A DNA stretch of 64,000 nucleotides from Callaeas wilsoni (taxonomy: Eukaryota > Chordata > Aves > Passeriformes > Callaeidae). Of this stretch, positions 1 through 12,400 are shown piece by piece. The DNA lies in contig VWPU01014023.1 of the NCBI GenBank assembly GCA_013398955.1, positions 310,001 through 374,000 of the forward strand. Reading direction: 5' to 3'. A program made the translations under genes and the position numbers. Below the pieces are notes generated by a model. The model made no database searches. It saw nothing but the letters and a program-made list of their open reading frames with translations, and had not been told where the DNA came from. The stretch's first letter is position 1. Every line of letters begins with the position of its first letter.

Positions 1-1858
1 ATCAGCAGCTCTACTTAGAAATGTGTAGTGAATTGTTTTGTGAAAAAAGAGCAGAAAAGTTTGTGTGCTGCATGAATTTTGGCTACAAGCTGCAGCTGAT
101 TAAAAGCTTTCTCTGCTCACTTCTCTGTGTCTGTGAGTAGGTGGAAATTTGTTCGTGATTTTTATAAACTGCATTCACATATAGAAAAAAATAGGAGATA
201 TTAAGAACCTCTTTTGCCTGGAGGAGAGATGCACCACAAGAAGCAAAGGCTGAAGTTGAATTAAGACTCAAAAGAAGCTTTTCAGAATACATGGTAATGG
301 TGATTAACTACTGGAACAAAGTACAAGGAAAGGGATAGAGACAAAGTCTCTTCAGATTTTACAGCAAAGTCTGAAAGCTTTTATAGCAGACAAGCTTTAA
401 TCTGAGACAAAGAATGCTTTAGTTAAATACAAGTTATTGGACTCAGGGCTGGATAATTGGGTGGTCTGAGATATTTCAATAAGAAAACAGAAATCTCTTT
501 TGATCTTAGTCTTGTGAATCTGTAAGTTGGATTCTATGTGATTCCCATTGCCGAGCGTCACCAATTTACTGCTATGCTGAGACTAGTAAGACATTTGACT
601 TCAAATTAATTTTCAGTCAAGAGCTGTTTTTATTTAGAACACCTTCATAAAATACAAACCAGTTAGGAACTTCCTTTGTCTAGAATTTATCAGGTTATTG
701 TAAACTTCTTGTCATCAGTCCTTCTTATACTGTCCTCTGGCTGGTAAAAAATGTCTTTATTATCCAGAAATACTCTTTGTGCTTCTCTGGAAGTATTTTG
801 TCACTTTTACACTTCCCTTTTTCACAATTTTGGTGCATGTTAATGGACATTCAACTTACAAAATAGAACTTCTCAATGGGAGCAGGCATTTTGTCAGAGT
901 ACAGGTAACAAAAATAATTTCAGGGGATGCAGACTGGGACTGGAGACAAGGTGAAGGATGTAGGTTTATTCCTGTATTGAAAGCTTTGCATCACGGGAAA
1001 ATTTCCTATTGTTTAGCAAAAAAAGCAAGATGAAGGTTTTGAAATGTGTTAATGCCATCCCCACTGAGAGATGCAGCAGGGCTCCCATGTAAATGAAAGG
1101 AGAAGTGCTGAAGCAGGACACATCACAGCTTTGTATTCCAAACTACAATATTATCCTCCTTTTTTCACTTGCTAGGTGTCTCGTGTTCTCATTGTCAGAA
1201 GTGCAGAGTGCAGAGTAGGTACAAAACATTAGGTCAGATTTTTCCGCTCTTTTATATCAGCTTTAGCATCTGGCAACCTATTTATATTAGCTTTACATAG
1301 CACAAGTGAGTGTGTTTATGCAATAGAAACTGCAGAGGTGCTCCCAATAAACTTTCATTTCTTCAAAAAAATCTTAGAATTCTCCTTAATATTATCCAGG
1401 TATGTTGAATTACCCCCTCAATGTGTTTTGCTGTAGAAAATATACAATGTAGTGGTTTCTATTACCTGTTGATGTAAAACAAAGAGATTGACTTTGCATC
1501 CTACACTCAATAATGTGAATATTCTGGTAGAACTCATCTTCATCTCTTGTGACTTAACATCACCTCTATGGACTTTAGTGGATCCAGAAGTAGCATATTC
1601 TAGTCCTCTTCTTGGAACTAGGTTCCTTATGGCCACAGATATTTGGTATATTTACAGTTGTAAATATTTCTATATTCCAGATATTTAGTATATATTTAAA
1701 AGATAATGAGGCAAAACAATTGTGCAATGTGCTGTCATGAAGTACCCTCCTCACTCTCATAGTCCACCCATCAGCTTGCTATAAGCTTGATCAGTTCCTT
1801 AAGAATGATGAATAGTGTTAAATTTTGCCATATTCCTTTCTGCCAGATGCTCTGAAAA
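1..1858. other. Anonymous noncoding DNA
   Basis: No repeat, RNA gene or convincing exon is seen here. Open frames are short (84 aa at most, 779-1033 plus), resemble no family I recognise and overlap frames on the other strand. Base composition is AT-rich with very few CpGs. It is best read as intergenic or intronic DNA. Confidence 0.7.
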
Positions 1859-1974
1859 GCCTGTTAAAAGTCTATAAAACAAGCAAAATAAGTTCAGTTA
1901 CGCTCTGCACTTTTTTTGCCTGTTAAAAGTCTATAAAACAAGCAAAATAAGTTCAGTTACGCTCTGCACTTTTT
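1859..1974. repeat. Two-copy tandem duplication, 59-bp period
   Basis: A unit beginning GCCTGTTAAAAGTCTATAAA and ending in a T run occurs at 1859-1917 and again at 1918-1974. By eye the two copies are identical except for the length of the closing T run (seven T in the first, five in the second). Near identity implies a very recent event, such as replication slippage or a small segmental duplication. The locus may vary between individuals. An assembly artefact is the main alternative. Confidence 0.95.
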
Positions 1975-2552
1975 GAGCACTGCTGCTAGCACAAAAATTG
2001 ATTGATTGTGCTTTGTGCTGGTCTAAATCTAGCGCTGTTCACCTGCAAAACACTGCTCTCTTGTACTTTTTTTGTTATCCTCAGCAACATTCACACAAAA
2101 AGCAGGGAATGCTTTTCCTCATACAGGGATTTCTCTGTAAGTCTGGTACTTTCTTGCCTCTTTTCTCCTCTGTGTGCTAATCCCATTAAAAGATTCCCTC
2201 CCTGCGTTAGCAGCATGTCCCCCAGGTGCTGGCCAGCTCCTCTGCCGCTTTCCTGCACAAAGCTGAAACTTGTCCCATCCCTCTTGGCACAGGGATGTGC
2301 ATGGAGAGACACGGGGGTTTGATGGCTCCCTCGGAATGCACCAGGAACTCTCTCTAGCTGCATCAATGCACGGTGCTCAGGGCAGTGATGCTGATGCCTT
2401 AGGATTTTAGCTTTTATATTTTCATATATTTGTAATCCTGCAATTCTTTAGTGTGTAACTCTGAGCTCCATGTAGAGTGTTAGCAACTGCTTTGCCCATT
2501 TTTGTCAGACACAACAATTCCTCTCTAGGCCTGAGAATCAAGGACACCTCAC
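1975..2552. other. Anonymous noncoding DNA
   Basis: Unremarkable sequence between the tandem duplication and the LTR. Overlapping open frames of 60-106 aa occur on both strands between about 1998 and 2366. Overlap of this kind in several frames is expected by chance where local GC is a little higher. No domain is recognised. Confidence 0.65.
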
Positions 2553-2840
2553 TGTCTCAGGCCCCTAGAAATGTTAACAAAAGTGAGTTGGGGGGGAGCA
2601 AACTGAGAGAATGGGACTGCACTGCCTGAAGCTGTAATTGGACAATTAACCTCTGACATGCAAATGGACAAAATTTATATCTGTCTGAAAAACGTGTGAC
2701 TGTGTCCATCCTGGGTACAGTCTCTATGAGACTCCTGCACTGCCCAAGGTGTGTCCTGTGAAGGCCTTTCAATAAATCCCTACCCTTTATCCTTTCTCTC
2801 TGTCTAGCCTCTGTTCCAGGTCAGCCTCTACAAAGCATCA
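2553..2840 (+). mobile_element. Solo-type endogenous retrovirus LTR, plus strand
   Basis: The segment opens with TG (TGTCTCAGGCCCC) and closes near GCATCA, the usual TG...CA ends of an LTR. Inside are an octamer ATGCAAAT at 2658-2665, an AT-rich TTTATAT element near 2670-2680 that could serve as a TATA box, and an AATAAA poly(A) signal at 2771-2776. The last 65 bases (CTGTCTAGCCTCTGTTCCAG and following) resemble, from memory, the R/U5 end of LTRs common in songbird genomes. I see no primer-binding site just downstream and no second copy in the window, so it looks like a solo LTR. No clear target-site duplication was found, so the exact ends are uncertain. The subfamily cannot be named without a library search. 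Confidence 0.7.
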
Positions 2841-3900
2841 ATGTCAGGAAATGCAAGGGAAAACCTTAGAGCAGAGGTACAGCCTAATCTCAGGAAATTA
2901 AAGTCTTGCCGTGGTGGTTGCTAGAAAAATGAAGTGGCTGTGATCATTTTTTTTTGGCAGGAAGGAATGTAAAGAAAGCATTTGTCTCAGCTATAATTGC
3001 TACAAGAAGTAAGGCTCGTAAGCTGTTGAAAATTTTGAGGACAAACGATTTTCAGGAAACATGTAATATAGAATCATTAAACCCAAAAGTGGTTTGGGCT
3101 AATGTGAAGTTAATGGGAAACCAAAGGTGGATCCTGCCACAGATGTGTAGACATTGTGGAGACAACATTTTTGCATCACTGCTGAAAGATGAGTGAATAT
3201 TCAAGATATCTGGAGGAAAAGTGAAAGGGAGATTATGATACAGTTGGAGTGCTGGCCACCAGCCACAATGAGAAAACCAAGGTGAAGGACAACAATCTAA
3301 CTTCTGGTGAATGAGAGGAATGGAAGCTGGTGGATAAGGAAAAGAAGAATTCAGTGGTCTAATAACAGGCAATTGAACAAGTAAAGAGAGAGGAGAGGAT
3401 TGCATTAGGGTAGGAAATGTAAGGCAGTAGAAGAACACAAAACTAAATTTAAATTAGTCTGCGAGAGAGCTGGTGGGGGTGTTCAAATTTAAGATGTTGA
3501 TAGTGAAAAAGTGCAGGCAAACTGCTGAGTCTCAGTAAGCAAAGCTGCAGGTTTGGTGACAGAAATGTTGTTCTGAAGAGCTTGTGGGGGTCTGAGCAGT
3601 ACTGGGGAAGCAGAGGAGAGAAGAGGACCAGGTGCGAGAGAGTAAAATTTAAAAGGTAATAAACAGCCTTTGGAAAAGAGGAAGGGTGATAGAAATTATA
3701 AAGAGCCACGGAGCTTCTGCAAACAGACTGTGAGCATATGGTGAAGGCATAAACAAGGTACTGAGCAAGATTAACCAATGTGAGCAAGTATTGCTTCCAA
3801 GAGACATGTCACGTTCCTCGGAGTAGAAAACCCTGAAGGTGTTTTGCATGCCTGGGAAAATGTCTTATATGTGCCTGGCTGTACAAATAGTAATTCAGCA
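2841..3900. other. Purine-biased anonymous DNA downstream of the LTR
   Basis: From about 2950, and most strongly 3190-3860, the plus strand is rich in A and G, with repeated GAGAGGAGA, GGAAG and AAAAG words. The bias lowers stop-codon frequency on the pyrimidine-rich minus strand. That explains the open frames at 3052-3438 (128 aa, GTG-initiated) and 3449-3787 (112 aa) there. Neither resembles a known protein, and both are rich in F, L, S and P as expected from pyrimidine-rich sequence. The segment could be an unrecognised repeat, but I cannot assign it. Confidence 0.55.
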
Positions 3901-4030
3901 AAATCATAGAATACTTTAAGTTAGAAGGGACCTTTAAAGGCCATCTAGTCCAACCTCCTTGCAATAAGCAGGGACATCTTCAACTGCACCGGGTTGCTCA
4001 GAGCCCGGTCCAGCCTGACCTGGAATGTTT
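3901..4030 (-). mobile_element. CR1 LINE 3' end, truncated
   Basis: Read on the minus strand this is the last ~130 bp of an avian CR1 element. It ends in the ATTCTATGATTT terminus, seen on the plus strand as AAATCATAGAAT at 3901. On the plus strand the words GAAGGGACCTTT, CATCTAGTCCAACC, AGCAGGGACATC and GGGTTGCTCAGAGCCC match, with substitutions, the complement of the conserved CR1 3' UTR. The element is 5'-truncated, as nearly all avian CR1 copies are, and contains no coding region. Weak similarity may continue to about 4075. Confidence 0.92.
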
Positions 4031-7000
4031 CCTGGTGCTTTCCCAGAGAAGTGTTCCCAGTGTAGGGTGAAGGGCAGTTTTGCATTGCCCTGCTCTCTCA
4101 TACAGCTGCTAGTGGATGATTTGGTGTCTTCACCTCAGTTACCACAGCCAAACCCATTTCTCTTGGCACCCCTGCTCCTGCAGGCTGCTGCTTACAGTTG
4201 TTTTTCATAGCCTAATCCCAAGAGGTCACAAAGTTTATGGGGGCGGCTGTGGGTTGAGAGCCTTTGTTGAGGGGAAGAGCTAATGACTCCAGGACAGAAG
4301 AACACCTGCTGTGGAAGAGGTTATGGGTTTGTGGGCAAGACTGAGGGTTGGCCTCAGGCAGAGAGCTGGCATAGGTTCTCTTAAAGGCTGTGAATAAAAA
4401 TAACACAGATGCCTTGCAGACAAGTGAAAGACAGTGGCCAACAATCAAAATGCCAGACAGACATCCTGACAACAATCACAGTCACTCCCAGGCCTCACAA
4501 AATGCCTGTGCACGCCTGTGACACTGCCAGGGTTGCTCCCACTATCAAATAATCAATGGAGAGTTACTCTTTCCAGCAAGGGAGTGTTCTAGCACAGTTT
4601 TATTTCCCTTCTCTAGCCTGAGAGAGGCTGAAGAGTGGTGAAATGCTTCCCAAGGGGGTCAGTGGCTTTCTGAAGACAGGAGGTAAAATGCTGCAGCTTC
4701 AGCACATGCTCTAATAAACAATGGAAGGCCATTGTATCAGTTTGGATGGTACGGGAACCTTATTGACTGCTTGAGTATATTTGGTTATTAGCAGAATTCA
4801 GTCAACCTTTCCTTTTTCTTCATCTGTCTCTGTCACTTGAACAAAAATGCAAAACTCACAAGACTGAAAATTATTTTGGCTGTAAAAATGTGTTTATATT
4901 TCTGCACCCTCACTTTCATTAGTTTTCCCAAGAATTAAAAAAAATTCAAGTTACATGCAGCTGTCACTGGGGACATTTTCAAGCTGTTAGTTAAGCAGAG
5001 GCTTGAGTTCTGTCAAGAGCAATCTATACGTTAAGCCTCTGGCATAATTTCTGCTCCAAATGAGAAATGCCCTTGAAGGCCAAGGTTTGAGGTCAAAAGT
5101 ACTGCTGCTTACACCTGATCTCACTCCTCCAGTGGTTTTGTTCTATTGAGAAGCAGGGGATGAGAGAAGCCATGTGAGTTCTTCAGTGCTCCCACGTCTG
5201 GCAGTGTCACCCCCAAGGTGCCTCCTTCGTGGGTGGTGCCTCTGGGGGCTTTCCAGGTGGTTGTTCCCAGTAGTCCCAGGTCACTCTGCTAAGAACAGTT
5301 TTATGTGATAGCCTTGTCCCAAATACTCAGTGAGACTCAGTTACTTTTTAGCTAAGCAATCCTTTTGTCAGGAAGTTTCTGTCTGCATCTGAAGTTGAGC
5401 TTAAGATGTACTTTATAAAGAAATTATAACAAGCATACTGATTATGGAAAGATAATAATAAATACATAATTATAGTATAGTATATATACTATGTAGATAT
5501 AATTAAAAATTACAATAACAAATGGTGGTAGCATTCCCTGTTCTCCCTCAGACACTCCATTCACCACAGAGCTGCATTCTGCTCCCAAAAAATAGAGCTA
5601 GCTCTTCATCTCTCAGCAATGGATACTTGCTGAAAGGTAAAAGAGGATTTTGATTTTATCTAGATAGTGTGAGGTGTACAGCACAGAAAAGGAATCAGAG
5701 ATTGATATCTGTACAAAGACATTATAAAAGGAAGAAAAGCAGGGCAATTATCCAGGATAAATATGTCACACACCCATGCCAAAGAAAAGGAATGTAAGCA
5801 TACCATAAAAGATCCATCTAATCAGAACTTCAAACTCACAGTTCTGGTGCAAAAATTACCTTGAATAAAAATCAAATGGGTAAAGAAGGGGATCGTTGGT
5901 GCTTGAGATGAGAGACTGTTGTTGCAGAAAGCCTCCATCTAGACCAAAATGACATTATGATTTGTGCTTTCTGATGGTGTTCTCAGTAAATTTTGACTAA
6001 ATACAGGAAAACAAACACTTCCATCTGTCCCAGGCCATGAACTTGTCCCCATGGCTGTGAGGATGGCAGAATTATCTTCAGTGCAACATATTGGGGGCAT
6101 GAGTTGGCCCCAAGTTTCTTTATAATTTTTGTGGTTAAGGAGTTCTAAACAGGGAAGGATTGCTTTGCTTTTCTCAGGGACTTGGATATGGAGTTAATGC
6201 CTAATCACACTTAGCAATTTGATACTCCTCAGTAATCAGTCTCCTGCTAATTGATGAAGACCTAATCCATCAGTCATTTTAAATCACTTTACATTCACAT
6301 TAAAAGATAAAATTTAAAAAAAATAAAATAGTTTTCACCTAATAAAAGACATTTCTCAGTGCCACGAGAAGATATCTATCAAATAAAATGCTAGAAAATT
6401 ATCACCTCTAGACTGATATTTTTTTCTATATATAGCCAACAGCAAATTCTGGGCATGTTCTTATCTTATATGTCTGTTTTTCTCTAAGCCTGGATGATCA
6501 GACAGACCATGCTGCAAAGTTGGAAGTTGGATCTGAAACCTTTGGAGGAATGTTAGAACTGATATTCTGTTTCCATTCTTAATCAGCATCCTCAAAGATT
6601 CAGCAGATAGTACGAAACCAGGGTTTGTATCTGCATCTTTCAGGAGTCTGTCCCAGTTCTGGCCTCTGTGCTGTGAGCATCCTTAAAGATACATCAAACA
6701 GCACAACATGAGTTCAAAGAACTTTGCTTGTAACCGCAATGAATCTGAATTGTACTGATGAAACATTTATTAATGTCGTGCAAGGCAGAGTGTCCTCGTG
6801 TTAGCAGAGACCTTTTGAGTCGCTGAGTGAACAGGTCATCAAAGAGAAATCAGCACGGTAATTGGAACAGCATTCTTGAACCTAATTTCACCAGAGGTTA
6901 AGCCAGGGTCTGAGCAGAGTGTTGGATAATGACAGGGACACAACTGAAGCAGCAGCAATCGAGCCCACAGCTCCCTTTCTGCTGTTGTGGGGAGCAGGGA

Positions 7001-9007
7001 CGAGCGGCTCAGGCTGAGGCAGATGTCAGTACCCCCCTGGAATTTTCAGTTGCAGTGACTCCAGTGGACTCCAGCCAAGACATGCAGACAAAACAATTTT
7101 CCCTGGGGAGAGAAAAAGCTCATAGTTTGTGCTTGTGGAGGTGCTGGGACAGAAAGAGTGAAAATTATGACTCAGAAAATGTATTGGGATACTTTTCTAC
7201 TGTTCAGAAACACACAGCTGAACCTCGAGAGTTTTGTAAACCTTGATCATGCTGTCTCTTCTGACATTAGAAAATATTTGGGGGTTAAGAGGGTGGGGAT
7301 ACTCACTAAAAATAATGAAAGCCACATACAGAGCAGTCCATTGCTTCTGGGACCCTCAGAAATATTATCCTGAGCTTTGACCCACCACTACAGAATTTCT
7401 ACAGCCTCAACCATTCAAAAGTGGTTTTAGCATCGCTATAGTACATGGACATCATTTTGTTTAGCAGTCTGAAATTAATTTCTGCTCTTATTTCTAAGTC
7501 TGAAATGCAAGTTAATGGTACTGCCTAGCATTCAGCGGCGTATGCTTTGAAGTGTCTAAAAATACTTTCTTCTGGCTAAGAGTGTTCTGACCTTGCACCT
7601 CAGGTTTTGAAGCCTTTTTTTGTAAGGCCTTTGAAAGATGTAATTTTGTTCAATGCATTTTGTTTAGAGCAGCTAACGCATGTACTGTAACTGCACCATC
7701 TTTCCCAGGCATCATTGGTTTTCTGCCTTTTATCCCATAGGCATGAGTCATGTCCATGGCCCAGCACCTGACCCTTGTCTGCCTGATACTGCCTCCACTC
7801 TGATCCATTGTTACATTCTCAAGAACATATCTCCTCACTGGCTCCCAAGTTCTCACTTTCTCCTGAGTTCTTCTGGGTTTCTCCTCCCATTTTGGAGGCT
7901 CATTGTGGTCTCCCATTGGGCTTATTGAGGAGCTCGTGGAAAAGACATTTTTTGGACTTCAGTTTTTTTCTCCAATCTCATCTGTCACAATGGCCGAAAC
8001 ACTTAATATTAGGCCATTGATGGATTGATTTTAGAGCTGACCCTGCATGAGTTTTCTTTGTCTTTACTACACCCAAATCTGACGGGCCAATATTGAGACA
8101 CTTCTGCCTGCTAGTATTAGCCACTGAAAATGCTTCATTGATTTGTACAGCACGGGTTCTTGGTTCTGAATGTGAGCTTCAACTGGTAAAGGCTCTGGAA
8201 GTTGAGTGCTATTAGGCCATAAATGAAAGCTCATCACATGCTGACATTCATTCCTCTGTAAGTCAGATTGGCATGGTAACACAGCAGGTGTTCTCTTTTT
8301 GGATTCGAAGAAATCTAAAAAACACAAAAGTAAAAATTAAAAACTCATGTATAAGAAATTAACAACAACAGCAGAAAGAAGCAGAAGTCAGGCATGAATT
8401 TTTCAGAGCGCTGTGTCGTTAACCCCAGCTTTAAAAAAATCATCATTTATTTTTACATGATAGAAAGTTCTCTGTGATGAATATTTGCCAAAGGAAGTTG
8501 CAGACACTCACTATCCAAAGTCTCCCACCGTGTTGCTTAAATAAATTCTGTTCAGGGTAAAAGAAATACACAATTAATAGGTATTTTCTTACACTAGACA
8601 GGAGTAAGTAAGTTCATCCTTCCTCCCTGGCGGCGTGGAGAGTTGAACCGCTCAAAGCTCCTTACCCAGACACCATGGCTAGGGATGGTCCCCACAGGTG
8701 TGCACCAACCTTACTCCAGAAAGGCTGTTATGTGTATCATGATTATTGTTGCCAACAAATCTCCTAGTATAAAGAATTTGCAAGGTCCTTGCTTAATTCC
8801 TGTTTAACACTTTGTTCTTGCATTTTTCCAGTTTTGCAGCTGGTACCTTTTAATTCATCCAGATCACCATGCAGATGCTTTCATATACAGTTCCGCCAGT
8901 CCATGGATAAAACAAGGAAGGGATGGGAGAGTGGCTGTGCAGAAACATGCAACATGATGGGCTATGAGTGCACCTGTACTGGTTGACTCCAGCGGGGGAG
9001 AACGGGC
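4031..9007. other. Anonymous AT-rich noncoding DNA
   Basis: About 5 kb without a recognisable gene or dispersed repeat. The only simple-sequence feature I list is the AT-rich tract near 5451-5515. Open frames are at most 105 aa (6929-7246 plus) and match nothing I know. A GTTGAACC-containing patch at 8635-8660 was examined as a tRNA-like sequence and rejected. Confidence 0.65.
5451..5515. repeat. AT-rich low-complexity tract with a 16-bp palindrome
   Basis: Almost pure A/T sequence of TAA and TATA words. It contains the perfect palindrome ATAGTATATATACTAT at 5477-5492, which could extrude as a cruciform. No function is implied. Confidence 0.85.
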
Positions 9008-9412
9008 CTAACAGCCATGTCCATCATCCGGAAAAACACTAATTAAGTTCAGCAATGCTGTCTGTGAACGTGGCTTGCTGCTCAGACTGCCCTCATATGG
9101 GATATTGCAGCTACCTACAGCTCTCTCTAATCCACGTGAACGTCGATACAGCCACACCTGCCATGAATCCCACACAGTGGTGCTTGCTCTCAGGGACTGC
9201 TTTGTTCTCCTTTTCACTTTATTTGCATAAGCCAGTTTATTTGCCTGCTGCAACATGGCTGACTCTTGGTTGCTGAACTTCTCTGGCATGACTGCATTAC
9301 TTGCTTCATTAGGAAGGTTTTCCAAGAGCCCTAGGAATTCTGACTTAACAGGGCTGCCTTTCAAGTTAGTCAAACATTTATCTATCCACTTGCTGGTGTC
9401 TTTTTTCTTCAA
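9008..9412 (-). other. Unassigned protein-like open frame (possible exon, unproven)
   Basis: A 134-codon minus-strand frame is open from 9412 down to 9008. Residues 1-90 (SKWIDKCLTNLKGSPVKSEF and following) have a balanced composition rich in K, E, N, S and Q, more protein-like than other open frames in the window. There is no ATG at its upstream end: it opens with TTG, and a TAG lies 9 codons further upstream. It would therefore need to be an internal exon or an exon of a decayed gene. A weak donor-like CAG|GTGTGG occurs inside the frame near the TGGCAGGTGTGG stretch. I do not recognise the sequence. Chance remains the leading explanation. Confidence 0.15.
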
Positions 9413-12400
9413 TAACAGTGATATATTTTGAATATCCTACATTTCACAGCCTCTAAACAAAATCATACCTAGACGTGATACTATTGAAACCAAAGGGAAG
9501 TTAGCGAAAAAAAATCTGGACTGTAATAACTGATAGAATAGACAGTGAGACTCTATTTAGAGAATCTGAACTGTGCTCATAACACAACACAACAAAAATG
9601 TTGTTGAAATATAAAGACTCCATTCAGTACAGAAAGAAAAACTGTAAATCATTAGTGGTGGTTTTGTCTAATTTTTAAATTCTACTTCTGGAAGAAAAGA
9701 ATCCTATTCATTTTCACCATTGAAGAAATATCCTCACTCCTTGTAACCCCTGACATTTCTTCCTCTTTTTTGTCCTTTTGGGTGCGTGTGAAAGATTTGT
9801 TGATAGCAATTTAATTATGGAGAGAAGTTGTCCCACACTTTTCGTGTGGATGCTCTCCTGATTGTCTCCTGCATGCTTTTCTGCAGACTCTCTTCATTGT
9901 GAAGCTGTGTGAGATCAGCCACAAACAGGGCTGGTGACAGGGAGAACATTTAGCCCATTCTACCACACCTCATGGAGCAGGGCTTCAGTAGTAGAACAGA
10001 CTTTTCCCGGTGGCACTCGGACGGTGTCCAAAATGTGGTGATTTATACAGCTGGTGAAGCTCCTCGTGTCTCAGTCAATGTCTCAGAGTGAGAATACATC
10101 ATCCAGAACATGCATGAAATATTAAGTCCTGAATTCTTGCAGACATTAAAGACTTCGAAATATCTACACGCAGAAGTTAATGCTGTAGATTAAGTTTTCC
10201 TCTATGAGCAGGATTCAGTATATGATGGGGTGTTTTCTCAGATTCTTTCTTCACAGCTAAATATATACTGCAAAATTCTTCTTCCTGTCCTAAAATGTTG
10301 CTGCATCTGCTCAGAACAATTAAAACAGCTATAATGTCTCTGCCCTAGATATAGATGCATTTCATGAGTGGAAGGATAATGCTGCATATGCCCATTATTT
10401 TATAGTTTTTTGATGACAAGTATCAGTATTGACTATATAGGTGGCAACATGGAGATTTATTATGCTGCAGAAGTGTTATGGAAAAACTCAAGTTTTCCTG
10501 TAAGTGAGAACCAAGGTGGTGATGGATGCCTCAGCAGCACCAAAATTGGAGTAAATCATGGTGACAGTGTTTCAAAGATTTCAAAACCAAGACTGTCAGT
10601 CATCATCCAATATTCATTCCTAACCTATGTGAAAATGGAGAAAAACCATTTTACAATAAATTACAAAAAAAACCAAATTACAGTATGAATCTTTATTGAG
10701 CCTATGGAAAGATATAAATGAGAAGTAAAACTGGAAACCATGAGGACCAAGACACATCTGCAGCCAAAACCAGGTATTGGAAGATGGGAAAAATCTTCCC
10801 AGGGTAATGTTAGCTAATTACAAGTAGGTACTGTCAGATTGTTCCACAGAACTGTGCTAAACTTGCAGAGCTTTTCTGAAGCAAGACACCTTGATTTGAG
10901 AAAGATGAACTCGCTGGTCTAACACAGTTAATGGACTGATTGTGCCAATTTGCCCTTTATAAAGGCAGTTTTCACCTTACAGCAGACTGGAAAACAGTCT
11001 TGAATGGCCCCAGTTGGTAAAAAACAAGTAAAGTGCAGGGAGGAGAAGGTTTTTCTCTCTCTAACCCGTGACATGTTTTGTCTTGCTAGGATCTGATGTA
11101 CTATTAATAAAAGGTGCTTTTCTGTGCTAGTTTCTAGTTTAGAAATCCTCCAAGAAGAACAGCTAGAAAAAATATCTACAAATGAAGGATCCATCAGATT
11201 CCCTCCTGGAACAATTCTGTAGCTGTCTGTGCAATTACGCCAGAGGTGAATTTGTTTAGAGGAGTCTTGCAACTTGCTAACCCCAAAGTAAAACACTCCA
11301 AGAATTATGGGCTCCCACTGCAGCTGGCGAAATTATGGATGCAGAACAGACACTGAGATATCCCCTCTATTATTTTTGATAAAAATGTCTCACTAAGTTG
11401 CTACCAAAACCCATATTCCTTTTTCTTTTTCAGAAAATAGTGTAATATCTATTATTCAGATTTCCTGTCTGATCCTGAGTGCTGTTTTGTTATTGAACCC
11501 TTTGGAATAATAATAGGAAATGGACTAAAATGGAAAATAGAGAAATCCCATAATGGCACTAACTAGCAATAACCTCTATAACCAGCCACCACAGGCACTG
11601 AAACCTTTTTAATTTCTAACTAGAAAAAGTAGCTTTGCCCTTGTGAATCAATGACATACTCACACAGGGTGCCTGAAGTAGGGTACTTCATGTACTCTGG
11701 GAGAGAAGGATGAGAGGAGAATGAAAATTGAAAGTAGATGGAAAGTCTGTTGACTGGTTTTGAAATATAGCTGCCTGACCATCTTCTTTTATTTAGGCAA
11801 AACAGCTTGTAAGCAGAATTCCCATCACAGAGGTGCTATTGTTGCCAGCTAAAGCACTGCTCACTGCAGATGCACCTTCTGTGTGTTGCACTTCAAACCC
11901 TTTCGGTGAAGGCTGAGCATTCTGCTGTCTTCTTTCTTTGAGAGATTTTTCTGAAAGATTTTCCTGAAAGATTTTCTGCCAAAAAACCCATCCAAATAGC
12001 CCACCAAGGAGAAAAGCCCCAACTTCAAAATATTCCATGCATTCGACTGTTTAACTTTGAGCTGTATAGGAGGATACGGTCTGTCAGAAGGCACAAAGAT
12101 GTTATAGAAAACAGGGGGAACACATTTTAAAAGAGTCCATTGAACGCAACAGGCAACATTAATTTTTTTGCCTGTAGAAGGTGTGAGGTGAAGGTATTTG
12201 GAAGTTGGAGGAAGAAATGTGAATGCTTCAAAAAAAGCTCATTTATGTTAGTAGATATCTGTGCAATTTTAGTGGATACCCTTAATAACTGTGGACAATT
12301 TTAAACTCTTAACTTTAGAGCTAATATTGAAAGAGGTAGAGTTGACCATATGCCATATAAATGTGCACAATTTTTCTAAAAAGTGATTGGTGTAAATTTT

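Noticed and set aside
2841..2870. Search for a primer-binding site after the LTR, which would indicate a fuller provirus
   Set aside because: The sequence after the LTR end does not begin with the TGG expected of a tRNA primer site, and no viral coding similarity follows.
3052..3787. Consecutive minus-strand frames of 128 and 112 codons
   Set aside because: Both are explained by the pyrimidine richness of that strand, which removes stop codons; their translations are low-information F/L/S/P-rich sequence.
8630..8720. tRNA-like patch (GTTGAACC, minus-strand GGTTCAACTC resembling a B box)
   Set aside because: No A box at the right distance and no cloverleaf arms could be paired.
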